DNA from: Variovorax guangxiensis
Lineage (GTDB): Bacteria > Pseudomonadota > Gammaproteobacteria > Burkholderiales > Burkholderiaceae_C
Length of the DNA stretch: 64,000 nt
Assembly: GCF_003952165.1 (NCBI RefSeq)
Contig: NZ_RXFT01000001.1
Coordinates: 558,001-622,000, forward strand
Direction of reading: 5' to 3'
Made by a program: the position numbers and the translations under genes. The notes beneath the pieces were generated by a model, which worked only from the letters and a program-made list of their open reading frames with translations, had not been told where the DNA came from and searched no databases. This document shows positions 20,425 to 31,169 of the stretch, piece by piece (position 1 is the first letter of the stretch; each line of letters starts with the position of its first letter).

Positions 20425-20762
20425 AAGTCAAAGACCTCGCCGCGAGCCGCCGCTTCTACGAAGCAGCGCTCGCGCCGCTGGGCCATGTTCCGGGCCCGCA
20501 CGACGACAGCTACGCCGGCATCGGCCCGGCCGACGAACCCGCGCTGTGGCTCTACGCCGCCAAGGGCGCGAAGGGGCCGGGCACTCACATCGCATTCCGT
20601 GCACCGAACCACGAGGCCGTGGCCGCCTTCCACAAGGCCGGCCTGAAAGCCGGCGGCACCGACAACGGTGGCGCGGGCCCCAGGCCGGACTACAGCCCGA
20701 CCTATTACGCTGCCTTCCTGATCGACCCCGACGGCAACAACGTCGAAGCGGTCTGCCCCTGA
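20403..20762 (+). CDS. VOC (glyoxalase/bleomycin-resistance/extradiol) superfamily protein
   Basis: A 119-residue single VOC unit with the metal-ligand pattern [20 protein letters not shown] (N-terminal His), [19 protein letters not shown] and [18 protein letters not shown] (C-terminal Glu). Members act as lyases, dioxygenases or binding proteins. Its start lies inside the end of the AraC gene. The substrate is unknown. It probably forms a small unit with the SRPBCC gene 16 bp downstream. Confidence 0.88.
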   Translation: MYDHIGLKVKDLAASRRFYEAALAPLGHVPGPHDDSYAGIGPADEPALWLYAAKGAKGPGTHIAFRAPNHEAVAAFHKAGLKAGGTDNGGAGPRPDYSPTYYAAFLIDPDGNNVEAVCP

Positions 20763-20778
20763 AGAGAGGTTCCACGCC

Positions 20779-22394
<1,616 letters not shown>

Positions 22395-22526
22395 TCACGA
22401 AGCGTAGGGGGCACGGGGCCTTCCAGGGAGGCCGTGCGCGCGGCTGTGTGCGATCATGCGAATGCGTGCGCGATCATCGCGCAACACTTCCACAGACGAC
22501 GAACCCCATCCTCCATCGACCGAAGA

Positions 22527-23297
22527 ATGAGCATCGCCAAGGCCGACTTCATCGAGGGCATCGCCAAGGGCATGGCCGTGCTCGAAAGCTTCGACACCGA
22601 GCGCCAGCGCCTGAACGCCACCCTGGCCGCCGAACGTGCCGGCCTCACGCGCGCAGCAGCCCGCCGCCATTTGCTGACGCTGGCCCACCTGGGCTACCTG
22701 GAAACCGACGGCAGCTATTTCTGGATGGCGCCGAAGGTGCTGCGCTTCTCGGGCAGCTATCTCGCGTCTTCCCGATTGCCGCGGGCGCTGCAGCCCACGC
22801 TGAACCGGCTCGCGGCGCAGACCGGCGAGTCGTTCTCGGCCGTGGTGCTCGACGGGGAAGAGGTGGTCATCGTCGCGCGCAGCGGCAGCTACGGCACGCC
22901 GACGCGCGTGCTGGCCTATGGCCTGCACCTGGGGGCGCGGCTGCCCGCGCATGCCACTTCCACCGGGCGCGTGCTGCTCGCGGCGATGGCGCCGGCGCAG
23001 TTCACGCAGTGGCTCAAGGGCCGGCATCTCGCACGGCTCACGCCGCGCACGGTGACGCAGGCGCGCGGCCTGCGTCAGCTGATCGCCCGCGCGCGCAAGG
23101 ACGACTACTGTTTCGCCAGCGAAGAGCACGAGCTGGGCGTGCAGGCGCTGGCCGTGCCGCTGCGCGACATGCAGGGCCATACGGTGGCCGCGCTCAACGT
23201 GGTGCTCTCGGGCACGCGCTACCAGGAAGAGACGCTGCAGCGCGAGATGCTGCCGCTGCTGTTCGAGGCCGCACGGGAAGTCCGTTCGCTTCTCTGA
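22527..23297 (+). CDS. pobR: IclR family regulator, PobR/PcaR-like
   Basis: A 256-residue regulator of the PcaR/PobR subgroup. The N-terminus DFIEGIAKGMAVLESFDTER and the helix-turn-helix RAGLTRAAARRHLLTLAHLG are characteristic. The C-terminal effector domain holds GARLPAHATSTGRVLLA and SEEHELGVQALAVPL. It is divergent from pobA across 153 bp, so it very probably activates pobA in response to 4-hydroxybenzoate. The start at ATG 22527 gives the canonical subgroup N-terminus; longer in-frame starts are unsupported. Confidence 0.9.
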   Translation: MSIAKADFIEGIAKGMAVLESFDTERQRLNATLAAERAGLTRAAARRHLLTLAHLGYLETDGSYFWMAPKVLRFSGSYLASSRLPRALQPTLNRLAAQTGESFSAVVLDGEEVVIVARSGSYGTPTRVLAYGLHLGARLPAHATSTGRVLLAAMAPAQFTQWLKGRHLARLTPRTVTQARGLRQLIARARKDDYCFASEEHELGVQALAVPLRDMQGHTVAALNVVLSGTRYQEETLQREMLPLLFEAAREVRSLL

Positions 23298-23348
23298 TCT
23301 GAACTTTGGCAGCGGCCCGCGCCTCGAATCCCCGAAACGGACACAACC

Positions 23349-24008
23349 ATGCGACTCCTACTCCTCGAAGACGACGTGATGATCGGCGAAGCGGTGCTCG
23401 ACCTGCTGCGCGCCGAGCAATACGCAGTGGACTGGGTGAAAGACGGCGAGGCCGCCGAATCGGCCCTGCGCACCCAGCAATACGACCTCGTGATGCTCGA
23501 CCTCGGCGTGCCCAGGCGCGACGGGCTTGAGGTGCTGCGCAACCTGCGCGCGCGCAAGCAGCGCATGCCGGTGCTGATCGCCACGGCGCGCGACTCGGTG
23601 CAGCAGCGCATCGAAGGCCTGGATGCCGGCGCCGACGACTACGTGCTCAAGCCCTACGACCTCGACGAGCTGCTGGCGCGGATCCGGGCCCTGCTGCGCC
23701 GCGCGGCGGGGCGTGCGGAACCGGTGTACGAGCACATGGGTGTGAGCATCAACCCGGCCACGCGCGAGGTCACTGTGGCCGGCCAGCCCGTGGTGCTGTC
23801 GGCGCGTGAATGGGCCGTGCTGGAGCCCCTGCTGGCCCGGCCCGGCATGGTGCTGTCGCGCGCCCAGCTCGAAGAGAAGCTCTACAGCTGGAAGGACGAG
23901 ATCAGCAGCAACGCCGTCGAGGTCTACGTGCACGGCCTGCGCAAGAAGCTCGGCGCGGAGCTGATCCGCAACGTGCGCGGCGTCGGCTACATGGTGCCGA
24001 AACTATGA
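23349..24008 (+). CDS. OmpR-family response regulator (QseB/PmrA-like)
   Basis: A 219-residue two-component response regulator. The receiver domain has acidic residues in LLEDDVMIGEAV, the phospho-acceptor Asp in MLDLGVPRRDGLEVL (about residue 51) and Lys in YVLKPYDLDELLARI. The winged-helix DNA-binding domain ends VYVHGLRKKLGAELIRNVRGVGY. A sensor kinase gene follows after a copy of the dispersed repeat. A PmrA/QseB-type box (25482-25498) lies before degP downstream, a likely target. Confidence 0.94.
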   Translation: MRLLLLEDDVMIGEAVLDLLRAEQYAVDWVKDGEAAESALRTQQYDLVMLDLGVPRRDGLEVLRNLRARKQRMPVLIATARDSVQQRIEGLDAGADDYVLKPYDLDELLARIRALLRRAAGRAEPVYEHMGVSINPATREVTVAGQPVVLSAREWAVLEPLLARPGMVLSRAQLEEKLYSWKDEISSNAVEVYVHGLRKKLGAELIRNVRGVGYMVPKL

Positions 24009-24104
24009 CTCACCCCCAGGCTTCGCGCACTTCGTGTCGCTTCGCCAACCCCCTTCCGGGGGCGACGCCTACGGCCCGGCAAAGCCGGTTCCGTGTCGTC
24101 CCGC
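24006..24104 (+). repeat. Dispersed intergenic repeat, copy 2
   Basis: The element begins at the stop codon of the response regulator (TGACTCACCCCCAGGCTTCG) and carries the same core (GCGCACTTCGTGTCGCTTCG) and two GC-rich hairpins as the copies at 1018-1108 and 54100-54199. It fills the spacer between a response regulator and its sensor kinase, so it lies inside a presumed operon and is not acting as a simple end-of-operon marker. It runs in the direction of transcription. Confidence 0.88.
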
Positions 24105-24117
24105 GAAGGGGGCGTGT

Positions 24118-25455
24118 ATGAGCAGAGTCATTGGTTCGCTGACAGGCTCGCTGCGCGCGCGGCTGCTGTGGTTCCTGCTCGCAGCCATCGTGCTGGCGGC
24201 GGGGGCGCAGGCACTGGTGGCCTACCGCACGGTGCTGGCCGAGGCCGACGATATCTTCGACTATCACATGCAGCAGATGGCGCTGTCGCTGCGCGCCGGC
24301 CTGCCGCCGAGCGCTGCGGTGGGCGGGCTGGGCGCCGCCGAGCAGAACTTCGATTTCGTCGTGCAGGTGTGGACGGCCGATGGCACGCGCATCTTCGAAT
24401 CCGCCGAGCAGGCCGCGCTGCCGCAGCTCGCGGTGCTGGGCTTCGCCGACGTGAACGCGCGCGGCACCACCTACCGCGTGTTCTCGATGCAGACGCGCGG
24501 GCTGGTGATCCAGGTGGCGCAGGACATGGCCGCGCGGCGCCACATGGCCGGCACGCTGGCCCTGCGCACCATCGCGCCGGTGGCGCTGATGGCGCCGCTG
24601 CTGATGCTGGTCGTGTGGTGGGTGGTGAGCCAGTCGCTCGCGCCGGTGGCGCGGGTGCGCAAGCAGGTGGCCTCGCGCCAGGCCGACGATCTCTCCCCGG
24701 TGAGCGAGGAGAACCTGCCCGAGGAGGTGCGCCCGCTGGTGCAGGAACTGAACCTGCTCTTCGACCGCGTACGCCATGCCTTCGACGCGCAGAAGCACTT
24801 CGTCGCCGATGCCGCGCACGAGCTGCGCTCGCCGCTGGCCGCGCTCAAGCTGCAGGTGCAGGGCCTGCAGCGCGCGCCTGACGATGCCTCGCGCGAGTTG
24901 GCGGTGAGCAGGCTGGTGGCGGGCATTGACCGGGCGACGCGTCTGGTCGAGCAAATGCTTGCGCTGGCCCGGCATGAAGCCAGCATGGCGGCCGGCGCGA
25001 AGCCCGAGCCGGTGGACCTGGCCGAGGTGGCCCGGCTCGCGGTGTCCGACGCCGTGGCGGCCGCACAGGCGCGCGGCATCGACATCGGCATCGCCCATGC
25101 CGACAAGGCGGTGGTGCATGGACAGTCCGAGGCGCTTCGGATGCTGCTGCGCAACCTGCTGGAGAACGCGATCAAGTACACGCCGGTGGAAGGCCGCGTC
25201 GACATCGGCATCGCGCGCAAGGGCGATACGGCCGAACTCACCGTGGACGACAGCGGGCCAGGCCTGCCGCCGGAGGAGCGCGAGCGGGTGCTCGACCGGT
25301 TCTATCGCTCCGGCGAATCCCAGGCGCCCGGCAGCGGCCTTGGGCTGGCCATCGTCAAGTCGATTGCCGACCTGCACGGGGCCACGGTGGCGCTGGAGCA
25401 GTCGCCCAGCCTCGGCGGGCTGCGCGTGCTGGTGCGCTTTCCCGCGCGCTCCTGA
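24118..25455 (+). CDS. Sensor histidine kinase (QseC/PmrB-like)
   Basis: A 445-residue inner-membrane sensor kinase. TM1 is at about residues 13-35 and TM2 at about 148-172, enclosing a short periplasmic domain. HAMP follows, then the phospho-acceptor box HELRSPLAALKLQVQG, N box NLLENAIKYTP, G1 DSGPGLPPEE and G2 GSGLGLAIVKS. The start at ATG 24118 has an AAGGGGG ribosome site. An earlier in-frame TTG lies inside the repeat and is rejected. It is the cognate partner of the preceding regulator. The stimulus is unknown; homologues respond to cations, low pH or antimicrobial peptides. Confidence 0.93.
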   Translation: MSRVIGSLTGSLRARLLWFLLAAIVLAAGAQALVAYRTVLAEADDIFDYHMQQMALSLRAGLPPSAAVGGLGAAEQNFDFVVQVWTADGTRIFESAEQAALPQLAVLGFADVNARGTTYRVFSMQTRGLVIQVAQDMAARRHMAGTLALRTIAPVALMAPLLMLVVWWVVSQSLAPVARVRKQVASRQADDLSPVSEENLPEEVRPLVQELNLLFDRVRHAFDAQKHFVADAAHELRSPLAALKLQVQGLQRAPDDASRELAVSRLVAGIDRATRLVEQMLALARHEASMAAGAKPEPVDLAEVARLAVSDAVAAAQARGIDIGIAHADKAVVHGQSEALRMLLRNLLENAIKYTPVEGRVDIGIARKGDTAELTVDDSGPGLPPEERERVLDRFYRSGESQAPGSGLGLAIVKSIADLHGATVALEQSPSLGGLRVLVRFPARS

Positions 25456-25481
25456 ACTGGAGCTGAGCCCCGGCCGCGCCG

Positions 25482-25498
25482 TTTAAGCGGCGCTTAAG
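25482..25498 (+). promoter_or_regulatory. PmrA/QseB-type response-regulator box before degP
   Basis: TTTAAG-CGGCG-CTTAAG matches the (C/T)TTAAG-N5-CTTAAG direct repeat recognised by PmrA/QseB-family regulators. It also contains a perfect inverted repeat (TTAAGCG-G-CGCTTAA). It lies 60 bp before the degP ATG and 27 bp after the sensor-kinase stop. Confidence 0.7.
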
Positions 25499-25558
25499 TC
25501 AGACCCGCGACATTCCTTTCATCGTTTTGCGTCCATACGCCTTGAAAGGAACCGACAA

Positions 25559-27043
25559 ATGAACTCACGTCTGACTTCGCCCCGTGCCCTGGCCATCGCG
25601 CTGGCAAGCGCCGGCGTGATCGGTGCCGTCGGCGCCGGCGCCTACACCAGCGCCCGCGCCGTGGGCGCGCCGACCACCAATGCCGTCGCCACCGCGCCCG
25701 CGGCCATGGTCACGCTGCCCGACTTCTCGACGATCACTTCGCGCGACGGCCCGGCCGTGGTCAACATCAGCGTGACCGGCACCATGAAGGCCTCCGACGA
25801 CGAGGCAGCCGCCGAGATCCAGGGCATCGATCCGGACGATCCGATGTTCCAGTTCTTTCGCCGCTTCCAGGGCCAGATGAATCCGCGCGGCCAGCAACAG
25901 CAGCGCGAAGTGCCGGTGCGCGCGCAGGGGTCGGGCTTCATCGTCGACCCCAGCGGCATCATCATCACCAACGCCCACGTGGTGAAGGACGCGAAGGAAG
26001 TCACCGTCAAGCTCACCGACCGCCGCGAGTACCGCGCGAAGGTGCTGGGCGCCGACGCCAAGACCGACATCGCGGTGCTCAAGATCGACGCGAAGAACCT
26101 GCCCGTGCTCGCGCTGGGCAACACCAAGGATCTGAAGGTCGGCGAATGGGTGCTGGCCATCGGCTCGCCCTTCGGCTTCGAGAACACCGTCACGGCCGGC
26201 GTGGTGAGCGCCAAGGGCCGCTCGCTGCCCGACGACAGCTACGTGCCCTTCATCCAGACCGACGTGGCGGTGAACCCCGGCAATTCCGGCGGTCCGCTGC
26301 TCAACACGCGCGGCGAGGTGGTCGGCATCAACTCGCAGATCTACAGCCGCAGCGGCGGCTACCAGGGCGTGTCGTTCGCGATCCCGATTGACGTGGCGAT
26401 CCAGGTGAAGGACCAGATCGTCGCCACCGGCAAGGCGCAGCACGCACGCCTTGGCATCGCGGTGCAGGAGGTGAACCAGGCCTTCGCCGATTCGTTCAAG
26501 CTCGACAAGCCCGAAGGCGCGCTGGTCTCGAACATCGAGAAGGGCGGCCCCGGCGACAAGGCCGGCCTGAAGGCGGGCGATGTGATCCGCAAGGTCGACG
26601 GCCAGCCCATCGTGTCCTCGGGCGACCTGCCCGCGGTGATCGGCCAGCAGGCGCCCGGCAAGAAGGTCACGCTCGAAGTGTGGCGCCAGGGCGAACGCCA
26701 GGAGCTGCAGGCCAAGCTCGGCGATGCGAGCGACAAGCCCGCGAAGGTCGCCAAGGCCGATGCCGACGTGGGACAGGGCAAGCTGGGCCTGGCGCTGCGC
26801 CCGTTGCAGCCGCAGGAAAAGCGCGAAGCCTCCGTCGACAACGGCCTGCTGATCGAAGACGCGGCCGGCCCCTCGGCGCAGGCCGGGGTGCAGGCGGGCG
26901 ACGTGCTGCTGGCCATCAACGGCACGCCGGCGCAGAGCGTGGAGCAGGTGCGCGAGGTGGTGACCAAGGCCAGCAATAAGTCGGTGGCGCTCTTGATCCA
27001 GCGCGGCGAAGACAAGATCTTCGTGCCGGTGCGTATCGGTTGA
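25559..27043 (+). CDS. degP: Do-family periplasmic serine endopeptidase (DegP/DegQ/MucD)
   Basis: A 494-residue HtrA protease and chaperone of the periplasm. An N-terminal signal or anchor (residues ~10-35, ALASAGVIGAVGAGAYTSA) is followed by the trypsin-like domain with His140 (NAHVV), Asp170 (TDIAVLK) and Ser243 (GNSGGPLL). Two PDZ domains lie at about residues 300-385 and 405-490. The linker QFFRRFQGQMNPRGQQQQ is the Gln-rich LA loop. It follows the two-component genes with a PmrA-like box upstream, so envelope-stress control is expected. The ribosome site is GAAAGGA. Confidence 0.95.
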   Translation: MNSRLTSPRALAIALASAGVIGAVGAGAYTSARAVGAPTTNAVATAPAAMVTLPDFSTITSRDGPAVVNISVTGTMKASDDEAAAEIQGIDPDDPMFQFFRRFQGQMNPRGQQQQREVPVRAQGSGFIVDPSGIIITNAHVVKDAKEVTVKLTDRREYRAKVLGADAKTDIAVLKIDAKNLPVLALGNTKDLKVGEWVLAIGSPFGFENTVTAGVVSAKGRSLPDDSYVPFIQTDVAVNPGNSGGPLLNTRGEVVGINSQIYSRSGGYQGVSFAIPIDVAIQVKDQIVATGKAQHARLGIAVQEVNQAFADSFKLDKPEGALVSNIEKGGPGDKAGLKAGDVIRKVDGQPIVSSGDLPAVIGQQAPGKKVTLEVWRQGERQELQAKLGDASDKPAKVAKADADVGQGKLGLALRPLQPQEKREASVDNGLLIEDAAGPSAQAGVQAGDVLLAINGTPAQSVEQVREVVTKASNKSVALLIQRGEDKIFVPVRIG

Positions 27044-27058
27044 GTTCGCCCCGCAGGC

Positions 27059-27361
27059 ATGACGTCGCCCGCCCAGAGCCTCTCGGCTCACATCCTGCCC
27101 ACGTCTGCGACCATGATCGGCGTGTGCATGACGGTGATGTCCATCGGGCACCTGGGGCCGCGCGACGACATGCGGCTTCTGATCGACCGCCTGCTCGCAG
27201 TGGACGCGCTGGTCTTCCTGGCCAGCGCGTTGCTGTCTTTCATCTCGATGCGTTCGCGCAGGTCGGGCGCGCGGCTGGAGGCCTGGGGCGAGATGGTCTT
27301 CATCGCCGGCCTCGGGCTGCTGGCGCTGGGTGCGGTGACGCTGGCCTTTGCCCTGCGCTGA
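27059..27361 (+). CDS. Small inner-membrane protein of unknown function
   Basis: A 100-residue protein with probably three hydrophobic helices: residues ~14-32 (ATMIGVCMTVMSIGHLG), ~45-62 (AVDALVFLASALLSFISM) and ~80-98 (VFIAGLGLLALGAVTLAFAL), separated by short charged loops. I do not recognise the family with certainty. It is 15 bp downstream of degP and probably cotranscribed. It ends 16 bp before the convergent sensor-kinase gene. Codon use and GC content fit the region, supporting a real gene. Confidence 0.7.
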   Translation: MTSPAQSLSAHILPTSATMIGVCMTVMSIGHLGPRDDMRLLIDRLLAVDALVFLASALLSFISMRSRRSGARLEAWGEMVFIAGLGLLALGAVTLAFALR

Positions 27362-27377
27362 ACGGCTGCGCGGCGCC

Positions 27378-29249
27378 TCAGGCGGGCGAGCAGGGCCAGT
27401 CGAGCTGCATGCGCGTGCCGCCGGCGGCCGGGTCCGCCGTCTCGATCTGCAGCCGCGCGCCGATGGACTGGGCGCGCGCCCGCATGTTGGCGATGCCGTG
27501 GCCGGTTCTCCCGCCATTGGCCGGCGCCGAAGGCAGGCCGCGCCCGTTGTCGGTGAGCATGATGCGCACCAGCGCAGGCGTCTCTTCCCCGTGCCAGCTC
27601 GCGTGCATCACGATGCGCGTGGCGCCCGCGTGCTTGAGCACGTTGGTGAAGGCTTCGAGCAGGATGCGTTGCAGCTGCAGGGCCGCCTGTGCGGCGAAAG
27701 GCTCCAGCTGCGGGATCACTTCCACGTCCCACACCAGCTCGATGCCGGCGGCGTCGAGCCGCGGCTGCAGGCGGTAGCGCAGCGTGGCCAGCACGGTGGC
27801 CAGGTCGTCGTGCGTGGGCTGCAGCGAATCGACGGCCATGCGCATCTCGTCGAGCGCGAGCTTCACGTGTTCCTCGATCACCGTGCGGTCCGGTTTGGCC
27901 TGCGTCACCACGTTGAGGAGGCCGACCAGCTGCGAGCCGACGCCGTCGTGGATCTCCCGCATGATGCGCTGGCGCTCCAGCAGCACGGCCTGTTCCTGCT
28001 GCTGCTGGCGCATGGTGTCGAAGGCGCTGCGCAACTGCTCTTCGCGCTCGGCCACGCGGGCTGCGAGGTTGGCGTTGAGCGCGCGGTAGTCGGCTACGGT
28101 GCGGCTGTAGCGCTCGACCACCAGGCCGGCCAGGATCATCACGAAGAAGAACATCGCGTGCGCCGTCAGCGTGTAGTAGGCGCCGCCGAAGAGGCCCATG
28201 CGCACCAGCAGCAGGTCGTGCGCGCCGGCCAGGATGGCCAGCGTGCCCGCGGCCATCAGCACGCCCGCGATACGGCGGCGGTCCACCAGCGCCCCGTACA
28301 CCACGTAGGGCAGGCAGATGATGCTGATGCATTGCAGGATGACGAGGCCGCCGGTCCACAGCAGCGGCTGCGCGAAGGCGAAGGAGGCGCAGGCCAGCGT
28401 GACCGACAGCGCGAGCGCCGTGTAGATCGAGCGCACCAGCCACGGCGGATTGCGCTCCAGCACCAACAGCACGAAGCGCGCGATCAGCCCGATGTGGCAG
28501 GCGTAGCAGACCGCCACGATGGCGCCCCACAGCGGCCAGGGAATGGCCACGTCGGGCCATACGCGGTCGAGGTTGCGCGCCACGCCCGAGAGCGCGGCCA
28601 GCGCGAAGCAGCCGTAGAGCGCGTCGCGCTGGCGCAGCCATAGCCCGCCGGCGATGCCGCCCATCAGCAGCAGGCTGACGGCATAGACGATGGCCGAGGT
28701 GTTGCGCCAGTTCTGCCGGGCGCGGTAGACCGTTGCCAGCGACGCCTCGGGGCCGTAGTCGATGCTGGCCAGCCCCGCGCCGCGCTGGCGCTGGATGGTG
28801 GTGCGCACCACCAGCGACTGTGGCTGGCCTGCCTGGTGCAGCACGGCCGGCACCGGCACCAGCAGGTTGCTCTTGGATGCGTCGTAGCTCGGCAAGCCCA
28901 GCGTGCCGTAGCTTGCCACCAGCGCGTCGTTGAACGAGATCGCCACCTGGTTGCCCGCGCCCGAGAGCAGCAGCGCGGCGGGCTTGCCGGCCGGCACCGC
29001 GGAAGCGGGCAGTTCGATGCGGTAGGTGGCCTTGCCGCCGCGCCCGGGGAATTCATGGTCCCAGCGGAAGGGAATCTCCACGCGTCGCTGCTGCGCCGGC
29101 AGGCCGTCGGGTTCGAGCACCGCCTCGGCCGAGGGAACGTCGAAAGCGTCGGGCGATTCCGCTGCGTCGGCATGGGAGGCCGCCGACGCCAGGGCGAGCC
29201 ACAGGCACAAGGCGGCGAGCAGCAGGCGGCAGAGGCCGCCGGCGGTCAC
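27378..29249 (-). CDS. Sensor histidine kinase, 7TMR-DISM with HisKA_3 (NarL/DegS class)
   Basis: A 623-residue kinase. A signal peptide (LLLAALCLWLALASAASHA) precedes an extracellular DISM-like beta-sandwich (residues ~40-190). Seven transmembrane helices (~200-410), a coiled linker and the HisKA_3 dimer domain RQRIMREIHDGVGSQLVGLL (phospho-His) follow, then an HATPase_c domain ending NGGRTGHGIANMRARAQSIG. The start is GTG 29249, one base after the stop of the upstream response regulator, so the two are tightly coupled. A ligand such as a carbohydrate is possible for 7TMR-DISM proteins but not evident here. Confidence 0.9.
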   Translation of the reverse strand: MTAGGLCRLLLAALCLWLALASAASHADAAESPDAFDVPSAEAVLEPDGLPAQQRRVEIPFRWDHEFPGRGGKATYRIELPASAVPAGKPAALLLSGAGNQVAISFNDALVASYGTLGLPSYDASKSNLLVPVPAVLHQAGQPQSLVVRTTIQRQRGAGLASIDYGPEASLATVYRARQNWRNTSAIVYAVSLLLMGGIAGGLWLRQRDALYGCFALAALSGVARNLDRVWPDVAIPWPLWGAIVAVCYACHIGLIARFVLLVLERNPPWLVRSIYTALALSVTLACASFAFAQPLLWTGGLVILQCISIICLPYVVYGALVDRRRIAGVLMAAGTLAILAGAHDLLLVRMGLFGGAYYTLTAHAMFFFVMILAGLVVERYSRTVADYRALNANLAARVAEREEQLRSAFDTMRQQQQEQAVLLERQRIMREIHDGVGSQLVGLLNVVTQAKPDRTVIEEHVKLALDEMRMAVDSLQPTHDDLATVLATLRYRLQPRLDAAGIELVWDVEVIPQLEPFAAQAALQLQRILLEAFTNVLKHAGATRIVMHASWHGEETPALVRIMLTDNGRGLPSAPANGGRTGHGIANMRARAQSIGARLQIETADPAAGGTRMQLDWPCSPA

Positions 29250-29250
29250 G

Positions 29251-29937
29251 CTAGGGAAGCCAGCCGAGGTTGCGGGCCTCGAACACAGCTTCCGATTTGT
29301 TGTGCACATCCAGCTTGCCGTAGATATTGCGGATATGGGTTTGGACAGTCGAGGCCGAGACTCCCATCTGCACACCGACTTCGACATAGGTGAAACCACG
29401 AGAGACCAGGTCGAGCACCTCGAACTCGCGCGGCGACAGGCGCTCGGGCACGACCGTCGGCGTGCCTGCCGCCTTGGCCGCGGCCTGTTCCCTGGGCGCG
29501 CCGCCCGAGTGCGCCTGCCAGCGGCGCAGCAGCTTGCGCGCGATGACCGGCGACATCGGCGAGCCGCCGGCGCGCAGGTGGCGGATGTGGGTGGCGAGGT
29601 CGGCCTCGGTGCCGTCCTTCAGCAGGTAGCCGCTGGCGCCGGCCTCGAAGGCCTGGACCATGTTGGCCTCGTCGCCGAAGATCGAAAGCACCATCACCGC
29701 GCATGCCGGCTGCATGTTGCGGCACTGGCTGATCACCTGCAGCCCGGGGCGGTCGGGCAGGCCGAGGTCCACCAGCAGCACGTCGATCGGGTTGTCGACC
29801 AGCCAGCGCAGGATGTCGCTGGCGTTGGAGGCGCTGTAGGCCAGGCTGAGGGACGGGTCTGCGTCGACCACGCGCGAGATGCGCTCGCGCATGCCGGTGT
29901 CGTCTTCGACGAGGGCGACCTGTGTTTCCGCAGTCAT
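29251..29937 (-). CDS. NarL/FixJ-family response regulator (LuxR-type HTH)
   Basis: A 228-residue regulator. The receiver domain has VALVEDDTGMRERI, phospho-acceptor Asp in VLLVDLGLPDRPGLQV, and YLLKDGTEADLATHI. The C-terminal LuxR/GerE helix-turn-helix is LSPREFEVLDLVSRGFTYVE...VQTHIRNIYGKLDVHNKSEA. ATG 29937 is chosen; upstream Met codons lack receiver-domain sequence. It precedes the sensor kinase with a one-base gap and is almost certainly its partner. Confidence 0.93.
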   Translation of the reverse strand: MTAETQVALVEDDTGMRERISRVVDADPSLSLAYSASNASDILRWLVDNPIDVLLVDLGLPDRPGLQVISQCRNMQPACAVMVLSIFGDEANMVQAFEAGASGYLLKDGTEADLATHIRHLRAGGSPMSPVIARKLLRRWQAHSGGAPREQAAAKAAGTPTVVPERLSPREFEVLDLVSRGFTYVEVGVQMGVSASTVQTHIRNIYGKLDVHNKSEAVFEARNLGWLP

Positions 29938-30062
29938 GCGTGGACCGGGCCCGGAAAGAAGCTGCATGCGCTCATGCATGGCGTGGTGACAAGGCGCATG
30001 GAGGAAAAGACCTGGGTTGCTGATGCCGCAAAGGGTAGGGGGCTGCCCGCTCGCTGCCCATC

Positions 30063-31064
30063 CTATATACGGGGGAGGCGGCCTACCGCTTTCGGTGGCC
30101 TATGGGATGTCTTGCCGGTTGCCGCCCTGGCCAGCCGCCCGGCCACGAGCGCGAGGTGCGCGACCAGCTCCAGAGGCGACTCGACCTCGAAATCGTGCGG
30201 CAGGCAGCCCAGCCACACGGCCAGCGCATCGAGCGAATTGGCCGCGGTGGCGATGCGGGTGGAACCGTCGCCGACAGCCTGCGGCGTGCCGCCGACCCAG
30301 CCGAGATAGGGCTCCAGCGCCTCGACGGGTGCATGCACCACGACCTGCGCATGGTGCAGGTAGGGCGATACCTTCAGCGCGTGCTCCATGTAGGCGGCCA
30401 CGTCGCCATGGGGCAGCCGGCGCGGCGTGAAGCGCTCGCCGGTGGGCTCGGGCTCGACGATGCGGTCGAGGCGGAAGGTGCGCCAGTCCTCGCGCGCCAC
30501 GTCCCACGCCAGCAGGTACCAGCGCCGGCCCGTCTGCACCACGCGATGCGGCTGCGCCGTGCGCTCGGTGAGGGCGTCGTGGTGGTCGCGGTAGCCGAAG
30601 CGCAGCTCGAGCCGGTCGGTGCAGGCTTCGGCGAGGAAGGACACGGCCTTCAGGCGCACGGGCGACTTGTCGTGCATCACCGGCACCACCGATGAGCGGA
30701 CGCTGTCGAGCCGGCGGCGCAGGCGCGGCGGCATCAGCTGTTCGAGCTTGGCCAGCGCGCGCATCGAGGCGTTCTCGATGTCGCCCGAGGCGCCCACCGG
30801 GTTGCCCAGGCCGAGCGCGACGGCGATGGCTTCCTCGTCCTCGAGCAGCAGCGGCGGCATCGCGGTGCCAGCGCCGAGCCGGTAGCCGCCGGCCACGCCC
30901 GAGGTGGAATCGACTGTGTACCCCAGGCTGCGCAGGCGGTCGACGTCGCGGCGCAGGGTGCGCTCGGTGATCTCGAGCCGGGCGGCGAGGTCGGCGCCCG
31001 TCCAGGAGCGTTGCGCCTGGAACAGGGAAAGAAGCCGGATCAGGCGTGCGGTGGCGGAAAGCAT
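30063..31064 (-). CDS. YafY-type HTH regulator with WYL domain
   Basis: A 333-residue DeoR-like winged-HTH protein. Residues 1-60 form the HTH_11 unit (IRLLSLFQAQRSWTGADLAA, ITERTLRRDVDRLRSLGYTV). The WYL domain starts near residue 140, and its core is seen as HRVVQTGRRWYLLAWDVARED with the WYL-like RWYLLAW triad, followed by a WCX extension. WYL domains bind nucleic-acid or nucleotide ligands. It is divergent from a GFA-family gene, its most likely target. ATG 31064 was chosen over an upstream Met that lacks HTH sequence. Confidence 0.9.
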   Translation of the reverse strand: MLSATARLIRLLSLFQAQRSWTGADLAARLEITERTLRRDVDRLRSLGYTVDSTSGVAGGYRLGAGTAMPPLLLEDEEAIAVALGLGNPVGASGDIENASMRALAKLEQLMPPRLRRRLDSVRSSVVPVMHDKSPVRLKAVSFLAEACTDRLELRFGYRDHHDALTERTAQPHRVVQTGRRWYLLAWDVAREDWRTFRLDRIVEPEPTGERFTPRRLPHGDVAAYMEHALKVSPYLHHAQVVVHAPVEALEPYLGWVGGTPQAVGDGSTRIATAANSLDALAVWLGCLPHDFEVESPLELVAHLALVAGRLARAATGKTSHRPPKAVGRLPRI

Positions 31065-31169
31065 GCGCGCATCATGCCTTTGATCGAGGACAGAATCTGT
31101 CCGCAATGGGTCGTAGCCTCGGTTCTTCTCTCAACCACCTCCGCACCGCGGAAAACAGGACGAAGACCC

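Noticed and set aside
24034..24117. Extended N-terminus of the sensor kinase
   Set aside because: It would be translated from the dispersed repeat; ATG 24118 has a proper ribosome site and gives a normal kinase.
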